A model generated the notes under the pieces. The model worked only from the letters and a program-made list of their open reading frames with translations. It was not told where the DNA came from and searched no databases. A DNA stretch of 64,000 nucleotides from the NCBI GenBank assembly GCA_964353175.1, contig CAYGUX010000001.1:124001-188000 (forward strand), written 5' to 3'. This DNA is from JAIYCX01 sp964353175 (GTDB taxonomy: Bacteria > Bdellovibrionota_C > UBA2361 > SZUA-149 > DAOLCO01). A program made the position numbers and the translations under genes. Position 1 is the first letter of the stretch, and every line of letters begins with the position of its first letter. Below, in pieces: positions 8,693-16,883 of the stretch.

Positions 8693-10213
8693 TCAACCAT
8701 TTTTAGCCTCGTTTAAGCGAAGAACTTCTTCTTCCGTAAACTGTTTAGTTATGTTCAATAAACTTTTAACAGTTGGCAATGGTCGCACTCTTGCATATAT
8801 TTGGTAGCTAAATAGACCCTTACTTATCTTTATTAATATTTGATTAATTTTAATAAAGATGTCGGCAGTACCCCCCCTACCAAAGGCTAAAGGAAAAGGA
8901 GCTGGAATTCCTCTTATTTCTAGGACTTCAAATCCTTGATCGTAAAACAATCGCTTTAAGCTTTTAAAAGTAAAAATACGGGCATGTGTTTTATCCAAAA
9001 TCCCCCTCTTCCCATAGTTCACAGAGCCCATTAAAAACATCAAACGAACAGGGAAAAAAGTAAAGTTAGGAGTAGTCACGACCACCACAGAATCGCTACA
9101 ATTACTGGAAGATCTAATCTTGCAAAATAACTTCTCAGGATTTTTGAGATTCTCAACAACGTCTAATGCCAGTATGATGTCGAATTGACTTCCCCCACCC
9201 TCCTTCAAGAAGCTATCAAACTCAAAATGATCTAAGTCAGCTTCAAAAGAGTTCGTACAGTTCTCAGCTAAACTTTTTGAAATTTGTAGATCGACTACAG
9301 AAATTTCCGCACTCTTTTCAATAAATGGTTTTACCAACTCCAAGGGACCACATCCTAAGGACAATATTTTCAGATTAGGCTCTAAGGAAGAAAGCGCGAT
9401 GCTATGAGAGGAACAAAAATCAAACTTTGACTCATAAGGCTGTGAACCGTCATTAATGTCAAACTTGGCTTGATAGAAGATTCCCCAACTTTGCAGTCGA
9501 TACAATATACAAGACGTAATAATTTTAACTGCATACCCAAGGCCATTAACATGACATATCTCATCTCCATAAAAAGTCGGGATTGGCTTCTCCACTATCT
9601 TAGCTCCCGACTCACTTAACTGAATAATAATATCAGTATCAAAATCAAAGAAATTAGAATTGAATGAAAATGGAATCTTTGAAAGTGCTTTGACTGAATA
9701 GAGTCTATAACCGGAATGCCACTCAGATAAGGAAGTTCTTACAATCTTATTTTCTAAATAAGTTAATACCTTGTTGCCTATAAACTTATACAAAGGCATT
9801 CCACCATCTAAAGCGCCTTTGGAATTTAACATTCGCGATCCAAATACAGCATCCGCAACCCCCTCCACCAAGGGTTCTAACAACCTCGGCAACTCCTCAG
9901 GTGCATACTGGCCATCTCCATGAATTAAAGCCACAAAATCAAAACCATGCTCTATCGCATACTGGTAACCCAATTTCTGATTACCTCCATATCCTAAGTT
10001 TTTTGGATTTTTTAAAATCTTAATCTTAGGGTTAGTTGATATAGATTTATACCCGACCGAAAAAGTTTTATCCGAAGAAGCATCATCGATAATTAAAACT
10101 TCCGTGTCCCATTTGTTGGGATCAAAAACCTCATGAGGAATCCTAGAAATAACTTTTTCGATCGTTGATTGAGCGTTATAGGCTACAATGAAAATCAATA
10201 ATTTATGAGGCAT
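8693..10213 (-). CDS. GT2 glycosyltransferase fused to SAM-dependent methyltransferase
   Basis: The N-terminal domain (about 1-240) is a DPM1-like GT2 transferase. It has LIFIVAYNA at the start, IIDDASSD, and HGDGQ (98-102) as the metal-binding DxD-type motif, plus an acceptor-side SGYRLY segment. From about 280 a class I methyltransferase follows, with motif I LSLGCGPLE, then a second acidic motif VVDLQI and FDIILALDVVE. The enzyme probably transfers a sugar to a polyprenyl or lipid acceptor and methylates a related substrate. Both parts appear complete in one 506-residue protein. It converges on mlaC and lies 90 bp downstream of hemW on the same strand. Confidence 0.85.
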   Translation of the reverse strand: MPHKLLIFIVAYNAQSTIEKVISRIPHEVFDPNKWDTEVLIIDDASSDKTFSVGYKSISTNPKIKILKNPKNLGYGGNQKLGYQYAIEHGFDFVALIHGDGQYAPEELPRLLEPLVEGVADAVFGSRMLNSKGALDGGMPLYKFIGNKVLTYLENKIVRTSLSEWHSGYRLYSVKALSKIPFSFNSNFFDFDTDIIIQLSESGAKIVEKPIPTFYGDEICHVNGLGYAVKIITSCILYRLQSWGIFYQAKFDINDGSQPYESKFDFCSSHSIALSSLEPNLKILSLGCGPLELVKPFIEKSAEISVVDLQISKSLAENCTNSFEADLDHFEFDSFLKEGGGSQFDIILALDVVENLKNPEKLFCKIRSSSNCSDSVVVVTTPNFTFFPVRLMFLMGSVNYGKRGILDKTHARIFTFKSLKRLFYDQGFEVLEIRGIPAPFPLAFGRGGTADIFIKINQILIKISKGLFSYQIYARVRPLPTVKSLLNITKQFTEEEVLRLNEAKNG

Positions 10214-10303
10214 CTATACTTTCCTAAACTTTTGCCATAAACAGTATGCCCATCAGAATGGCTACCCTGTAGGAGAAGAGCATACCAGCTTTAACACCTT
10301 CGC

Positions 10304-11506
10304 TCAAACTAAAGCGGATAACTCAGAGATTACAGAATCGGCTAAGATAAATTTGTCCTTAGGTATATGAGCACGACCCTCGTGGACGGCAAAAAATCCC
10401 TGCTTCATCATGTAATCTAGCCTACCTGACTCATAGGCTCTTAAAAGATCTGAGCACTCATCTAGTAACAAGCCCTCACTAAGTCTAAACCTTAACAACA
10501 ACAATTCACTTTCCTTACTAGCTTGATTATAAGCTTCAACAAGTTGCTCCGCTTGACCCTCAGCTCTGATTCTTTGTTGATACACCTCAGGCTTAGGAGT
10601 ATTTGCCCAGCGCTTAGGAAGTCCCGCCTCCAAGAGATGAGAATGTGCTCCAGCTCCTAGACCTAGATACTCACCACCCCTCCAGTAAAGTAAGTTATGA
10701 GCGCACTCAAAACCCGGCTTAGAATAATTAGAAATTTCATATTGTCGATACCCCTTGGATTCAAAAAAATCTTGGGTCGCAATATAAATCTCAGAAGCCT
10801 CTTCTTCACTACAAGTAAACTCCGCGCCCTTTTTGGCTTGAACACCAAACTGAGTACCTGGCTCAATAGTTAGAAGATAGGCAGAAAGATGATTGGTATT
10901 TAATGTTAAAGCAAGCTGTAGCTCTTCAATCCAAACATCCTTTGAATCAAGTTTTGTAGCACCGATAAAGTCGCAGCTAAGATTAGCAAAACCACATTCC
11001 CTTGATTTTAATACAGACTGAAAAATATCATCAGGCTCGTGCCATCTTCCTAAAAACTTCAATTTTTCAGCTCTTAAACTCTGAGAACCAAAAGAAAGTC
11101 TATTGATTCCCGCCCTCTTTAGATTTTTGAACTTCTCAACTGACAAATCTTCTTTGAGGGATAAAGGATTGGCCTCTAGTGTAATTTCAATATTTTTATC
11201 GAATTCTAATTTAGAGAATATATTTTTTAGAATCTCATCAATGCTTTCAGCGGTAAGGTAAGACGGGGTACCGCCACCGAAAAAGACACTATCGCACTTC
11301 CTTCCTTCAAGACCAAACCTAATAACCTGACTTTTAAATTCACTAATTAGAGCTTCCACATATACAGATTCTTTAGTGCTAAGTTCCTCTTTACTCGTTG
11401 CAAATGAATTGAAATCACAATAGGGGCATTTACTCATACAAAAAGGAACGTGAATATAAACTCCGAATGAATCACTAGAGATATGCGGTTTAGGAGGCTC
11501 GTACAT
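10304..11506 (-). CDS. hemW: Radical SAM protein HemW (CPO-III-like heme chaperone)
   Basis: The 400-residue protein opens with GVYIHVPFC and the radical-SAM CxxxCxxC cluster ligands Cys23, Cys27 and Cys30, followed by a phenylalanine (CPYCDF). Further features are FFGGGTPS, the ITLEANP motif, RLSFGSQSL and a GLGAGAHS-like stretch. It lacks the extra N-terminal region that true HemN enzymes carry, so it is better called HemW, a heme-binding chaperone, than coproporphyrinogen dehydrogenase. The C-terminal HemN domain is present. It is divergent from the peroxiredoxin gene. Confidence 0.88.
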   Translation of the reverse strand: MYEPPKPHISSDSFGVYIHVPFCMSKCPYCDFNSFATSKEELSTKESVYVEALISEFKSQVIRFGLEGRKCDSVFFGGGTPSYLTAESIDEILKNIFSKLEFDKNIEITLEANPLSLKEDLSVEKFKNLKRAGINRLSFGSQSLRAEKLKFLGRWHEPDDIFQSVLKSRECGFANLSCDFIGATKLDSKDVWIEELQLALTLNTNHLSAYLLTIEPGTQFGVQAKKGAEFTCSEEEASEIYIATQDFFESKGYRQYEISNYSKPGFECAHNLLYWRGGEYLGLGAGAHSHLLEAGLPKRWANTPKPEVYQQRIRAEGQAEQLVEAYNQASKESELLLLRFRLSEGLLLDECSDLLRAYESGRLDYMMKQGFFAVHEGRAHIPKDKFILADSVISELSALV

Positions 11507-11612
11507 AAAATTTCAAAATGAAATAGAATTAATTTTTAAATACCTTACATCCCTGCTATAAACAGGACATAAACAAATAATCGCTTTAGGCCTAAGGAAC
11601 CGATAGAAATAC

Positions 11613-12242
11613 ATGAGAATACTAATTACTTATACCTTATTATTGATTTCAACTCTAATCTCAGGCAATCTTACCTTGCATGCAGATAACTCTGCCCCCA
11701 ATGATGCCAAAGACATCACGCCGATCAATATAGGTGAGAAACTACCCAATGCATCTATACGCGATATTAAATCTAAGCCCATTCAGATTCAATCCCTTAT
11801 AAACGGACAAAAAAGCATTCTTATTTTCTATAGAGGTGGTTGGTGTCCATACTGCAATACTCAGTTAGGGGAGATTGCAAAGATTGAACAGCAATTAATA
11901 GATCTAGGATATCAAGTAATAGCCATCAGCCCTGACAAACCAGAAAATTTAGCAAAAGCTAAATTTAAAGGAAAACTTAATTATCAGCTGTTCTCCGATA
12001 GTAAAATGGACTTAGCAAAAGCCCTAGGAATCGCCTTTAAAGTCGATGACGCAACAATAGATAAATATATAAATCAATATAAAATTGACGTCGAAAGAGA
12101 CTCAGGCGAAAACCACCATCTTCTACCAGTACCTACGGTAATAATAGTAGATAAGCAAGGTATTGTAAAATATAGATATTATAATGCTGACTACAAAATT
12201 AGATTAAAGAGTGACGAACTAATCAAGGCCGCAAAAGAGTAG
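11613..12242 (+). CDS. Secreted AhpC/TSA-type peroxiredoxin-like protein
   Basis: The first 24 residues form a signal peptide (ending TLHA), so the protein works outside the cytoplasm. The thioredoxin fold follows, with FYRGGWCPYCNTQLGEI containing a CxxC pair (Cys78, Cys81) and ISPDKPEN downstream. This is the peroxiredoxin-like branch in which the peroxidatic cysteine sits in a redox-active CxxC. Likely role: periplasmic peroxide or thiol-disulphide metabolism. It is monocistronic; a short GGCTTT/AAAGCC hairpin lies just after the stop. Confidence 0.85.
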   Translation: MRILITYTLLLISTLISGNLTLHADNSAPNDAKDITPINIGEKLPNASIRDIKSKPIQIQSLINGQKSILIFYRGGWCPYCNTQLGEIAKIEQQLIDLGYQVIAISPDKPENLAKAKFKGKLNYQLFSDSKMDLAKALGIAFKVDDATIDKYINQYKIDVERDSGENHHLLPVPTVIIVDKQGIVKYRYYNADYKIRLKSDELIKAAKE

Positions 12243-12294
12243 GCTTTCATACCAAAAGCCACCCTCCCGTATCTCTTGAAAAATGCGAGGGCAA

Positions 12295-12328
12295 TGGAAA
12301 CTGACACGATACATCTCTCCAGTTTCCA
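12295..12328. terminator. Inverted repeat between convergent genes, possible terminator
   Basis: TGGAAACTG (12295-12303) is the exact reverse complement of CAGTTTCCA (12320-12328), with a 16-nt loop. It lies between the convergent peroxiredoxin and higA genes, two bases from the higA stop codon. There is no U tract, so intrinsic termination is uncertain. Confidence 0.4.
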
Positions 12329-12329
12329 C

Positions 12330-12611
12330 TTAAGCCGCTTTCTTCGCTATCACTCGGTAATCATACCCAAGAGCAATTAAGATATTGAATAAAACATCAA
12401 AAGTTATTCTAGCGGTACCAATACCTGACTCGATTTGAGCTACCCTAGCCTGACTAATATTCAACTTCTTGGCAAGTGCCGCTTGAGAAAGCTTCTCTGC
12501 TTTTCTAATTTTAATAATCATACTAATGAGCTTCTGTTTCTCACGAACTTCCGTCAAATTAGCTCCTAAAGAATCAGCTAAATCTTCAATAGACATTTCC
12601 TTCCAAGCCAT
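12330..12611 (-). CDS. higA: HigA-type XRE antitoxin
   Basis: The 93-residue protein carries a helix-turn-helix of the Cro/C1 type at about residues 37-75: LSQAALAKKL, then NISQARVAQIESG. The C-terminal IALGYDYRVIAKK resembles antitoxins paired with Gp49/RelE toxins. It should neutralise the toxin encoded immediately upstream and repress the operon through the paired palindromes ahead of higB. The gap to higB is 1 nt; toxin-first gene order is typical of HigBA. Confidence 0.88.
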   Translation of the reverse strand: MAWKEMSIEDLADSLGANLTEVREKQKLISMIIKIRKAEKLSQAALAKKLNISQARVAQIESGIGTARITFDVLFNILIALGYDYRVIAKKAA

Positions 12612-12612
12612 A

Positions 12613-12945
12613 TTAAACCTCCCTTAACCTTCTTAGTATTAATTCAATCTCTTTTTTAGGAAGAGTTGATGTCTTTTTCCAAAACGCATGCACAAGATAA
12701 ATTGCTTTTAGACGCTTCACATAATAAATTACTCGAACTTGCCCTGCCCTGTCACGAAATCGCAATTCATGTAATCCATGTGCAATACTTGATAAGTTGC
12801 GACTCAAGGGCATTTCAAGCCGTTGACCATTTTCAAGCAAAGATAAAGCATCAAGAATTTCCAGACGAGTCTTGCTGGGCAAAGCTACAATGAATTCCTC
12901 AACCGGACTTCGGTTACTAGACGTCAGGTAATATCTTATCTTCAT
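12613..12945 (-). CDS. higB: HigB/RelE-superfamily (Gp49-like) toxin
   Basis: The 110-residue protein matches phage-derived Gp49-like/HigB toxins: SPVEEFIVALP near the start, then HGLHELRFRDRAGQVRVIYY and a LVHAFWKKTSTLP segment. These are ribosome-dependent mRNA interferases. The first gene of the module, it has a strong promoter directly upstream with the -10 box only 9 bases from the ATG, so the mRNA has almost no leader. Start choice is supported by the promoter position and by the KIRYYL N-terminus. Confidence 0.88.
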   Translation of the reverse strand: MKIRYYLTSSNRSPVEEFIVALPSKTRLEILDALSLLENGQRLEMPLSRNLSSIAHGLHELRFRDRAGQVRVIYYVKRLKAIYLVHAFWKKTSTLPKKEIELILRRLREV

Positions 12946-12954
12946 CTTTTTTAA

Positions 12955-12990
12955 ATTATAAGTTAGGCCTTATAATAAGTCAAGGCTTAT
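12955..12990 (-). promoter_or_regulatory. higBA sigma70 promoter with two tandem palindromic operators
   Basis: Read on the minus strand, TTGACT (12983-12978) and TATAAT (12960-12955) are separated by 17 bp. Two near-identical 16-bp palindromes of the form ATAAG-N6-CTTAT cover them, at 12958-12973 and 12975-12990, 17 bp apart. One overlaps the -35 box and the other the spacer and -10 box. This is a textbook autorepressed toxin-antitoxin control region. Confidence 0.85.
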
Positions 12991-13299
12991 TATAGATGCC
13001 GGAACTCGCCTAAACAGCTAGCACCTTATTTAACAACATCTCCAAAAACTAATACTTACTAGTTTCAACTAAGATCTTGGACCTTTTTATGAATGATTCT
13101 CCAAATTCAAAAGGGAAGTTCCACATAAACCTTATCGTAGAAAAAATTAAATTATTGCGGAATTAAGAGCGAAGATTACCTTTTAGGGGTTGGAGGCTTT
13201 AGCCAACAAAACACACCCGAGAACCTAAGTCCCTGTATATACGCATAAAAAACCCAGAGCCCTAGACAAAAACACAATAATATACTAAATCCCCGCACA
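12991..13299. other. AT-rich intergenic stretch
   Basis: About 310 bp with no gene I can support. A 25-codon open stretch starts at ATG 13089 and stops at 13164-13166, with no convincing ribosome-binding site. No strong hairpin was seen. It separates the higBA promoter from the left inverted repeat of the cassette at 13300. Confidence 0.5.
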
Positions 13300-13314
13300 T
13301 ATTCAGTAGAATGT
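13300..13314 (+). repeat. Left 15-bp terminal inverted repeat of one-gene cassette
   Basis: TATTCAGTAGAATGT here is the exact reverse complement of 13916-13930. The two copies enclose a leader hairpin, a 137-codon gene and a terminator hairpin. No target-site duplication is visible outside the repeats. Confidence 0.5.
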
Positions 13315-13363
13315 TTAAGGTTTTAGAAGGTTTGTTCTTTGCTTGTTTCTTTAAAAGCTTAAG

Positions 13364-13406
13364 CAATGGTGGATTGAGGGTAGTAACTTCCTTGAATCCA
13401 CCATTG
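13364..13406 (+). promoter_or_regulatory. Leader hairpin upstream of cassette gene
   Basis: CAATGGTGGATT (13364-13375) pairs perfectly with AATCCACCATTG (13395-13406) around a 19-nt loop, 37 bp before the start codon of the 137-residue gene. No U tract follows, so it looks like a leader structure or protein-binding site rather than a terminator. Confidence 0.6.
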
Positions 13407-13443
13407 TCGTGGGTTTGAAGAAATAGGAAAAAAGGAAGATAGA

Positions 13444-13857
13444 ATGCGCAGAATTTATGCTGGTCGTGATGTTACTCAAAATGTGGCATCGCCCAGAAGG
13501 ACAAGGACGAACAGGCCAAAAGTAGTACATACTATAAGGGAAGAGCACAATCCGCAAGACGACGCGGCTGGATGCAGAAAGAGGGTCATTCAAATGCTAC
13601 TCGTCACCACGGGTACTCAAGTGACACTGCCGATTGAAACACTATTGGGGGATGTCGGTGAGTATAAAATTCACCCAATTACTCTTTTTGTTACTACTGG
13701 AACAATGACAGAAAGGACTATGCAACAAATTAAGTCGCAGGCCCTCAAAGTCCGTGGATCAGAAGAGAAGAGCGAACGAGAGAATGCACGCACCTGGAAT
13801 GAGCTCATGAATGAACTCGGAACAAACGGCATTCGACATCACCTTCGGGTGACCTGA
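13444..13857 (+). CDS. Unknown cassette protein, 137 aa
   Basis: I do not recognise this protein. The ATG follows an AAGGAAG ribosome-binding site at ideal spacing. The N-terminal third is very basic (RRTRTNRPKVV). The middle has a repeated VTTGT motif (LLVTTGTQVT, then LFVTTGTMTE) about 30 residues apart, and the C-terminal third is a charged helix. No signal peptide or membrane segment is seen. The gene looks clearly more GC-rich than its neighbours and is bounded by a leader hairpin, a terminator and 15-bp inverted repeats, which together suggest horizontal gain. Nucleic-acid binding is possible from its charge, but that is a guess. Confidence 0.5.
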   Translation: MRRIYAGRDVTQNVASPRRTRTNRPKVVHTIREEHNPQDDAAGCRKRVIQMLLVTTGTQVTLPIETLLGDVGEYKIHPITLFVTTGTMTERTMQQIKSQALKVRGSEEKSERENARTWNELMNELGTNGIRHHLRVT

Positions 13858-13874
13858 GCCGCGTAACAATACCG

Positions 13875-13905
13875 ATGCCGACCGGTGGGAAACCCTGGTC
13901 GGCAT
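13875..13905 (+). terminator. Hairpin terminator after cassette gene
   Basis: ATGCCGACC (13875-13883) pairs perfectly with GGTCGGCAT (13897-13905), 18 bp after the stop codon of the 137-residue gene. The run TTTCGGTTCT follows; the U tract is weak. Confidence 0.6.
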
Positions 13906-13915
13906 TTCGGTTCTC

Positions 13916-13930
13916 ACATTCTACTGAATA
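13916..13930 (-). repeat. Right 15-bp terminal inverted repeat of one-gene cassette
   Basis: ACATTCTACTGAATA is the reverse complement of 13300-13314. It lies just outside the terminator and 27 bp before the ygfZ stop codon. Confidence 0.5.
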
Positions 13931-13957
13931 CTTTTTCTACTCTTATCAAAATAACAA

Positions 13958-14878
13958 CTAACCACAGCGACAAATACTAAACACCAAAGGACTATCCTTC
14001 AAGTATCCAGTCTCTACCGGCTCATATTTTGTTTTTATATAGCCTAGGGCGGAGGTTTTATTTTCTTTTTGATCAAAACTTATAGAAGAGAGAGTTCCGA
14101 TAGAGTTCTCTAAGGACTTATCATAAAACTTCCCATCAAAGCTTTCAGGCAAAGCACCATCCAATTCGATCTTTACAAGCGCTCTATTAGGCCTGCCTCT
14201 TGCTATGGACATTTCTATAACTTCTTGCCCAGCATAACAACCCTTCTTAAATGAAACATAAGAATCAAGCGGAAGATCAGGGCCCAATGTATTTTCTAAA
14301 ATATCCTTTCCTACGAGTGGATAACCAGCTTTAATTCTTTTTGAATCATACGTGTCGAACAACTCAATTTTAGCATCAACATTAAACTTTGACTTTAGAA
14401 CACCTAACAAATCATCTTCGCTTAAAGTAATTGGAACTAAAATATCCGCTGTAAAAAGTGATCCTCTTTGTAATACTCTTATTATTAACTCGGCTTGTTC
14501 ATCAAGAGGCTGAGAACTAATTTCAAATTTCTCATCTGAAAATAAAGTATAAACCCTAAACTCTGAAGAAATGTCCGTAGCAGAGATATCGTCCGCTACT
14601 TTAAATCTAAACAAGCTAGATAAAAAAGTTTGCAGACTATCAGCCTTTTCTTTGGACCCATCAAGCTCCACCAACATTAGGTACGCTTCTCCAAAAGAAG
14701 AAAAACTAAACTTCCCCTCGATCTTTCCTTGAGGACTAAGAATAAAAGATTGCCTACTTTCAGAGCCTTCAAGCTTCTTTATATCTTGCGTGATCCGGCC
14801 TTGAAGATACCTTTCTCGGTCTCGACCTTCTATTTTAAGTGGGACAAGACTGCTGTTTTTAACTATGCTAAATTTCAT
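13958..14878 (-). CDS. ygfZ: YgfZ/GcvT-like folate-binding Fe-S cluster protein
   Basis: YgfZ uses tetrahydrofolate to support assembly or repair of certain iron-sulfur enzymes. I start it at the ATG giving MKFSIVKNSS (306 aa); the longer frame runs back into lepB. The hallmark KGCYxGQE is present as KKGCYAGQEV, followed by an arginine-rich RGRPNRALVKIELDG. The N-terminal GRDRERYLQGRITQD motif is also family-like. It lies 19 bp after lepB on the same strand and is probably co-transcribed with it. Confidence 0.88.
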   Translation of the reverse strand: MKFSIVKNSSLVPLKIEGRDRERYLQGRITQDIKKLEGSESRQSFILSPQGKIEGKFSFSSFGEAYLMLVELDGSKEKADSLQTFLSSLFRFKVADDISATDISSEFRVYTLFSDEKFEISSQPLDEQAELIIRVLQRGSLFTADILVPITLSEDDLLGVLKSKFNVDAKIELFDTYDSKRIKAGYPLVGKDILENTLGPDLPLDSYVSFKKGCYAGQEVIEMSIARGRPNRALVKIELDGALPESFDGKFYDKSLENSIGTLSSISFDQKENKTSALGYIKTKYEPVETGYLKDSPLVFSICRCG

Positions 14879-14897
14879 ACTACAAGTATTATAAAAA

Positions 14898-15479
14898 CTA
14901 TCTAAGAATTCTAAACATTCTATCTGTAGGATTTGACCAATTCCACCAGATAATAAATGCACGCCCGACGATTCTATCAACAGGAAGGAAGTGATCGTCC
15001 CAAAAACGAGAATCTCTCGAATGGTCTCTATTGTCTCCAAGTAATAAAACTCTTCCAGCAGGAACCTTCATTGGACCAAAATCTTTTAATCCACCCTCAC
15101 TCCAGATTGCATATCTAGTATCATCATACTGAGTACCATTAATAAAAAGCTTAGTACCCCTAACTTCAATCTCATCGCCTGGTAATCCGATAACTCGTTT
15201 AATAATATCAATTGAAGGATCCTCAGGTAATGTAAAAACAACTATATCTTCCCTCTCTGGGGTATCATAGTTAAACAAAGTATTCTCCATAAAAGGCGCC
15301 CTAAACCCGTAAGAGACTTTATTTACAAAAATATGATCTCCAATTAAAAGTGTATCCTGCATTGATGCAGATGGAATCTTATATGCTGCAACAATTGAGG
15401 CTCTAAAGGCTAGAGCAACTATAATAAATACCAGCAAGCTTTTAAACTCACTCTTAATATCTTCTTTCGGTTTTGACAT
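14898..15479 (-). CDS. lepB: Signal peptidase I
   Basis: This is the membrane-bound serine protease that removes signal peptides from Sec and Tat substrates. The 193-residue protein has a single N-terminal membrane segment (about 13-32). Box B is IPSASM with nucleophile Ser39, box D is KRVIGLPGDE with general-base Lys94, and box E is LGDNRDHSRDSR. It has one transmembrane segment and no large insertions, like many Gram-positive and cyanobacterial-type enzymes. It precedes ygfZ. Confidence 0.95.
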   Translation of the reverse strand: MSKPKEDIKSEFKSLLVFIIVALAFRASIVAAYKIPSASMQDTLLIGDHIFVNKVSYGFRAPFMENTLFNYDTPEREDIVVFTLPEDPSIDIIKRVIGLPGDEIEVRGTKLFINGTQYDDTRYAIWSEGGLKDFGPMKVPAGRVLLLGDNRDHSRDSRFWDDHFLPVDRIVGRAFIIWWNWSNPTDRMFRILR

Positions 15480-15559
15480 GACTTAATAACCTAAAAAATG
15501 GTCCTAGATAAAAGTAACTTCCCATGGAGTTTTATAGGAGGCTTTTTGAAAACTAGACA

Positions 15560-15595
15560 TAACGAAAGAATCGCAGTTTAGCAATTCTTTCGTTA
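15560..15595. terminator. Strong hairpin downstream of unknown 126-aa gene
   Basis: TAACGAAAGAAT (15560-15571) pairs perfectly with ATTCTTTCGTTA (15584-15595), with an inner GC step and a short loop. It lies between the 3' end of the 126-residue gene and lepB. Read on the minus strand a weak TTTT run follows about 9 bases after the stem. Confidence 0.6.
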
Positions 15596-15642
15596 TCTAA
15601 TATATGTAGTGTCTTTTAGGTATAAAAAGTTAAATGCAATGC

Positions 15643-16023
15643 CTAAGCATTATATGCTTGAGGCTTACCAAAGATGACAGCCTGGCAATCAACACATATC
15701 TCAGGTTCCTTAGATATGACTGTACTAACGAAGATTCCAGTCTCAAATGCCCGTGACTTTAAAACATCTAATCTTGATCTATCAGAGATCAGCAGATTGG
15801 CAGTGATATTATAATTGATCTTGGCAATAACATTGCCGTTTTCAAGCTCTTCGATGGAGGTGAGCATGCCAAATATCGGGTATGTACCGCCGATTTCAAC
15901 TTCACCCTTTTTTACCTCAAGCCCTAACTCTTCGATACTTGCGATACTGCCTTCTTTTTCTACTGCCTTCATATATCCCTCAGCTGCTATTTTAATAGTG
16001 TTATGGGGGTAGGACATAAACAT
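15643..16023 (-). CDS. Hypothetical protein, 126 aa
   Basis: I do not recognise the family. The protein has no signal peptide or membrane segment. It contains an acidic beta-rich middle (VEIGGTYPIFGMLTSIEEL) and a CVDC pair near the C-terminus (EICVDCQAVI), which could bind metal. A nearby second ATG at 16017 is an alternative start. The gene is flanked by a strong hairpin downstream and by the secreted MCE-like gene upstream, about 95 bp away. Confidence 0.5.
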   Translation of the reverse strand: MFMSYPHNTIKIAAEGYMKAVEKEGSIASIEELGLEVKKGEVEIGGTYPIFGMLTSIEELENGNVIAKINYNITANLLISDRSRLDVLKSRAFETGIFVSTVISKEPEICVDCQAVIFGKPQAYNA

Positions 16024-16118
16024 GAATCATTCAAAGAATTAACAATATCCCAAAAAGGCTAATCAACTGAAATTATTCAGCTCTCGAATACTCACAAAAA
16101 AGTCTGTCAGCTTAAGCC

Positions 16119-16670
16119 TTATATGAAAGAGCGGGCGGCCCAGAACTCTTGAAAGCTTGTAAATCCTTTCACATAGGACAACTCCGTAGGACTACCAGAA
16201 CCAAAAGCCATTAGCTCTAAAAAGCTTCTACTAGATGCCTTACCGCCCTTCGTTGCCGCAACTCTCGACTTCATAGAACCAACTAAAGCAACTAAGGAAG
16301 CGTCTCTTAAAAAATCCTCTTGCAATAAACGGATACTAACATTCGTACCTCTATTTCCACTCTCTCCCAGATTAGCAACACCACTCTCCATCTCTGCCAA
16401 TTCAATACGAGAGATACTACCAACAATCGCACCATTAAAAAGTACTGGGTCACCTACTGTAACAAGAGGCGCCTTATTAAAACGAACCTCAACAAAAGAT
16501 GCTGTTGACCTTACTAGCTCTTCGATTTGAGGGCCGAAGTTTTGACTATCAGATGTAACACCTGCAGTTGGAATTGTTTGAACGGAATTATCAACAGAAG
16601 CTTTATCTGTCATGCTCCCTACAATTGACATTGGTGAGAACAAAGAAACTAACAACAAAATACGAACCAT
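16119..16670 (-). CDS. Secreted MCE-like (MlaD-like) domain protein
   Basis: The 183-residue protein starts with a probable signal peptide (about 1-19). The central part, about residues 60-130, resembles an MCE domain: VEVRFNKAPLVTVGDPVLFN, then GAIVGSISRIEL and a later VSIRLLQEDFLRDASLV. This follows the same strand order as MlaD, but the family RTKGIIGDKY tail is absent. It may be a soluble or stand-alone MCE protein that binds hydrophobic ligands in the periplasm. The assignment rests on motif resemblance only. It has no Mla neighbours here. Confidence 0.5.
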   Translation of the reverse strand: MVRILLLVSLFSPMSIVGSMTDKASVDNSVQTIPTAGVTSDSQNFGPQIEELVRSTASFVEVRFNKAPLVTVGDPVLFNGAIVGSISRIELAEMESGVANLGESGNRGTNVSIRLLQEDFLRDASLVALVGSMKSRVAATKGGKASSRSFLELMAFGSGSPTELSYVKGFTSFQEFWAARSFI

Positions 16671-16883
16671 AACTACACTTCAACTTGCATTAAAAATTTT
16701 TATTATAAATCGATAGACGTTTTACAAAAGAAAACCTTTCAGAACAAGCCCCCTATTAGAGACTAGAACCCTAGTCAATCTTTTTACGATAACTAACAAT
16801 AGTTAACTCACTCAACTACTGTTGAAACCACAGCATATAAAACATCGACAATAAGAACTGCGCACTTTAAATATCTAATCACT

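Noticed and set aside
8625..8807. A 60-codon frame overlapping the end of mlaC
   Set aside because: It runs antisense to the glycosyltransferase gene, has no ribosome-binding site and no recognisable pattern.
13089..13166. A 25-codon open stretch upstream of the cassette
   Set aside because: It is short, without a clear ribosome-binding site or partner; it may be chance.
13351..13593. An 80-codon frame antisense to the cassette gene
   Set aside because: It covers the leader hairpin and lacks a ribosome-binding site; the plus-strand frame is better supported.
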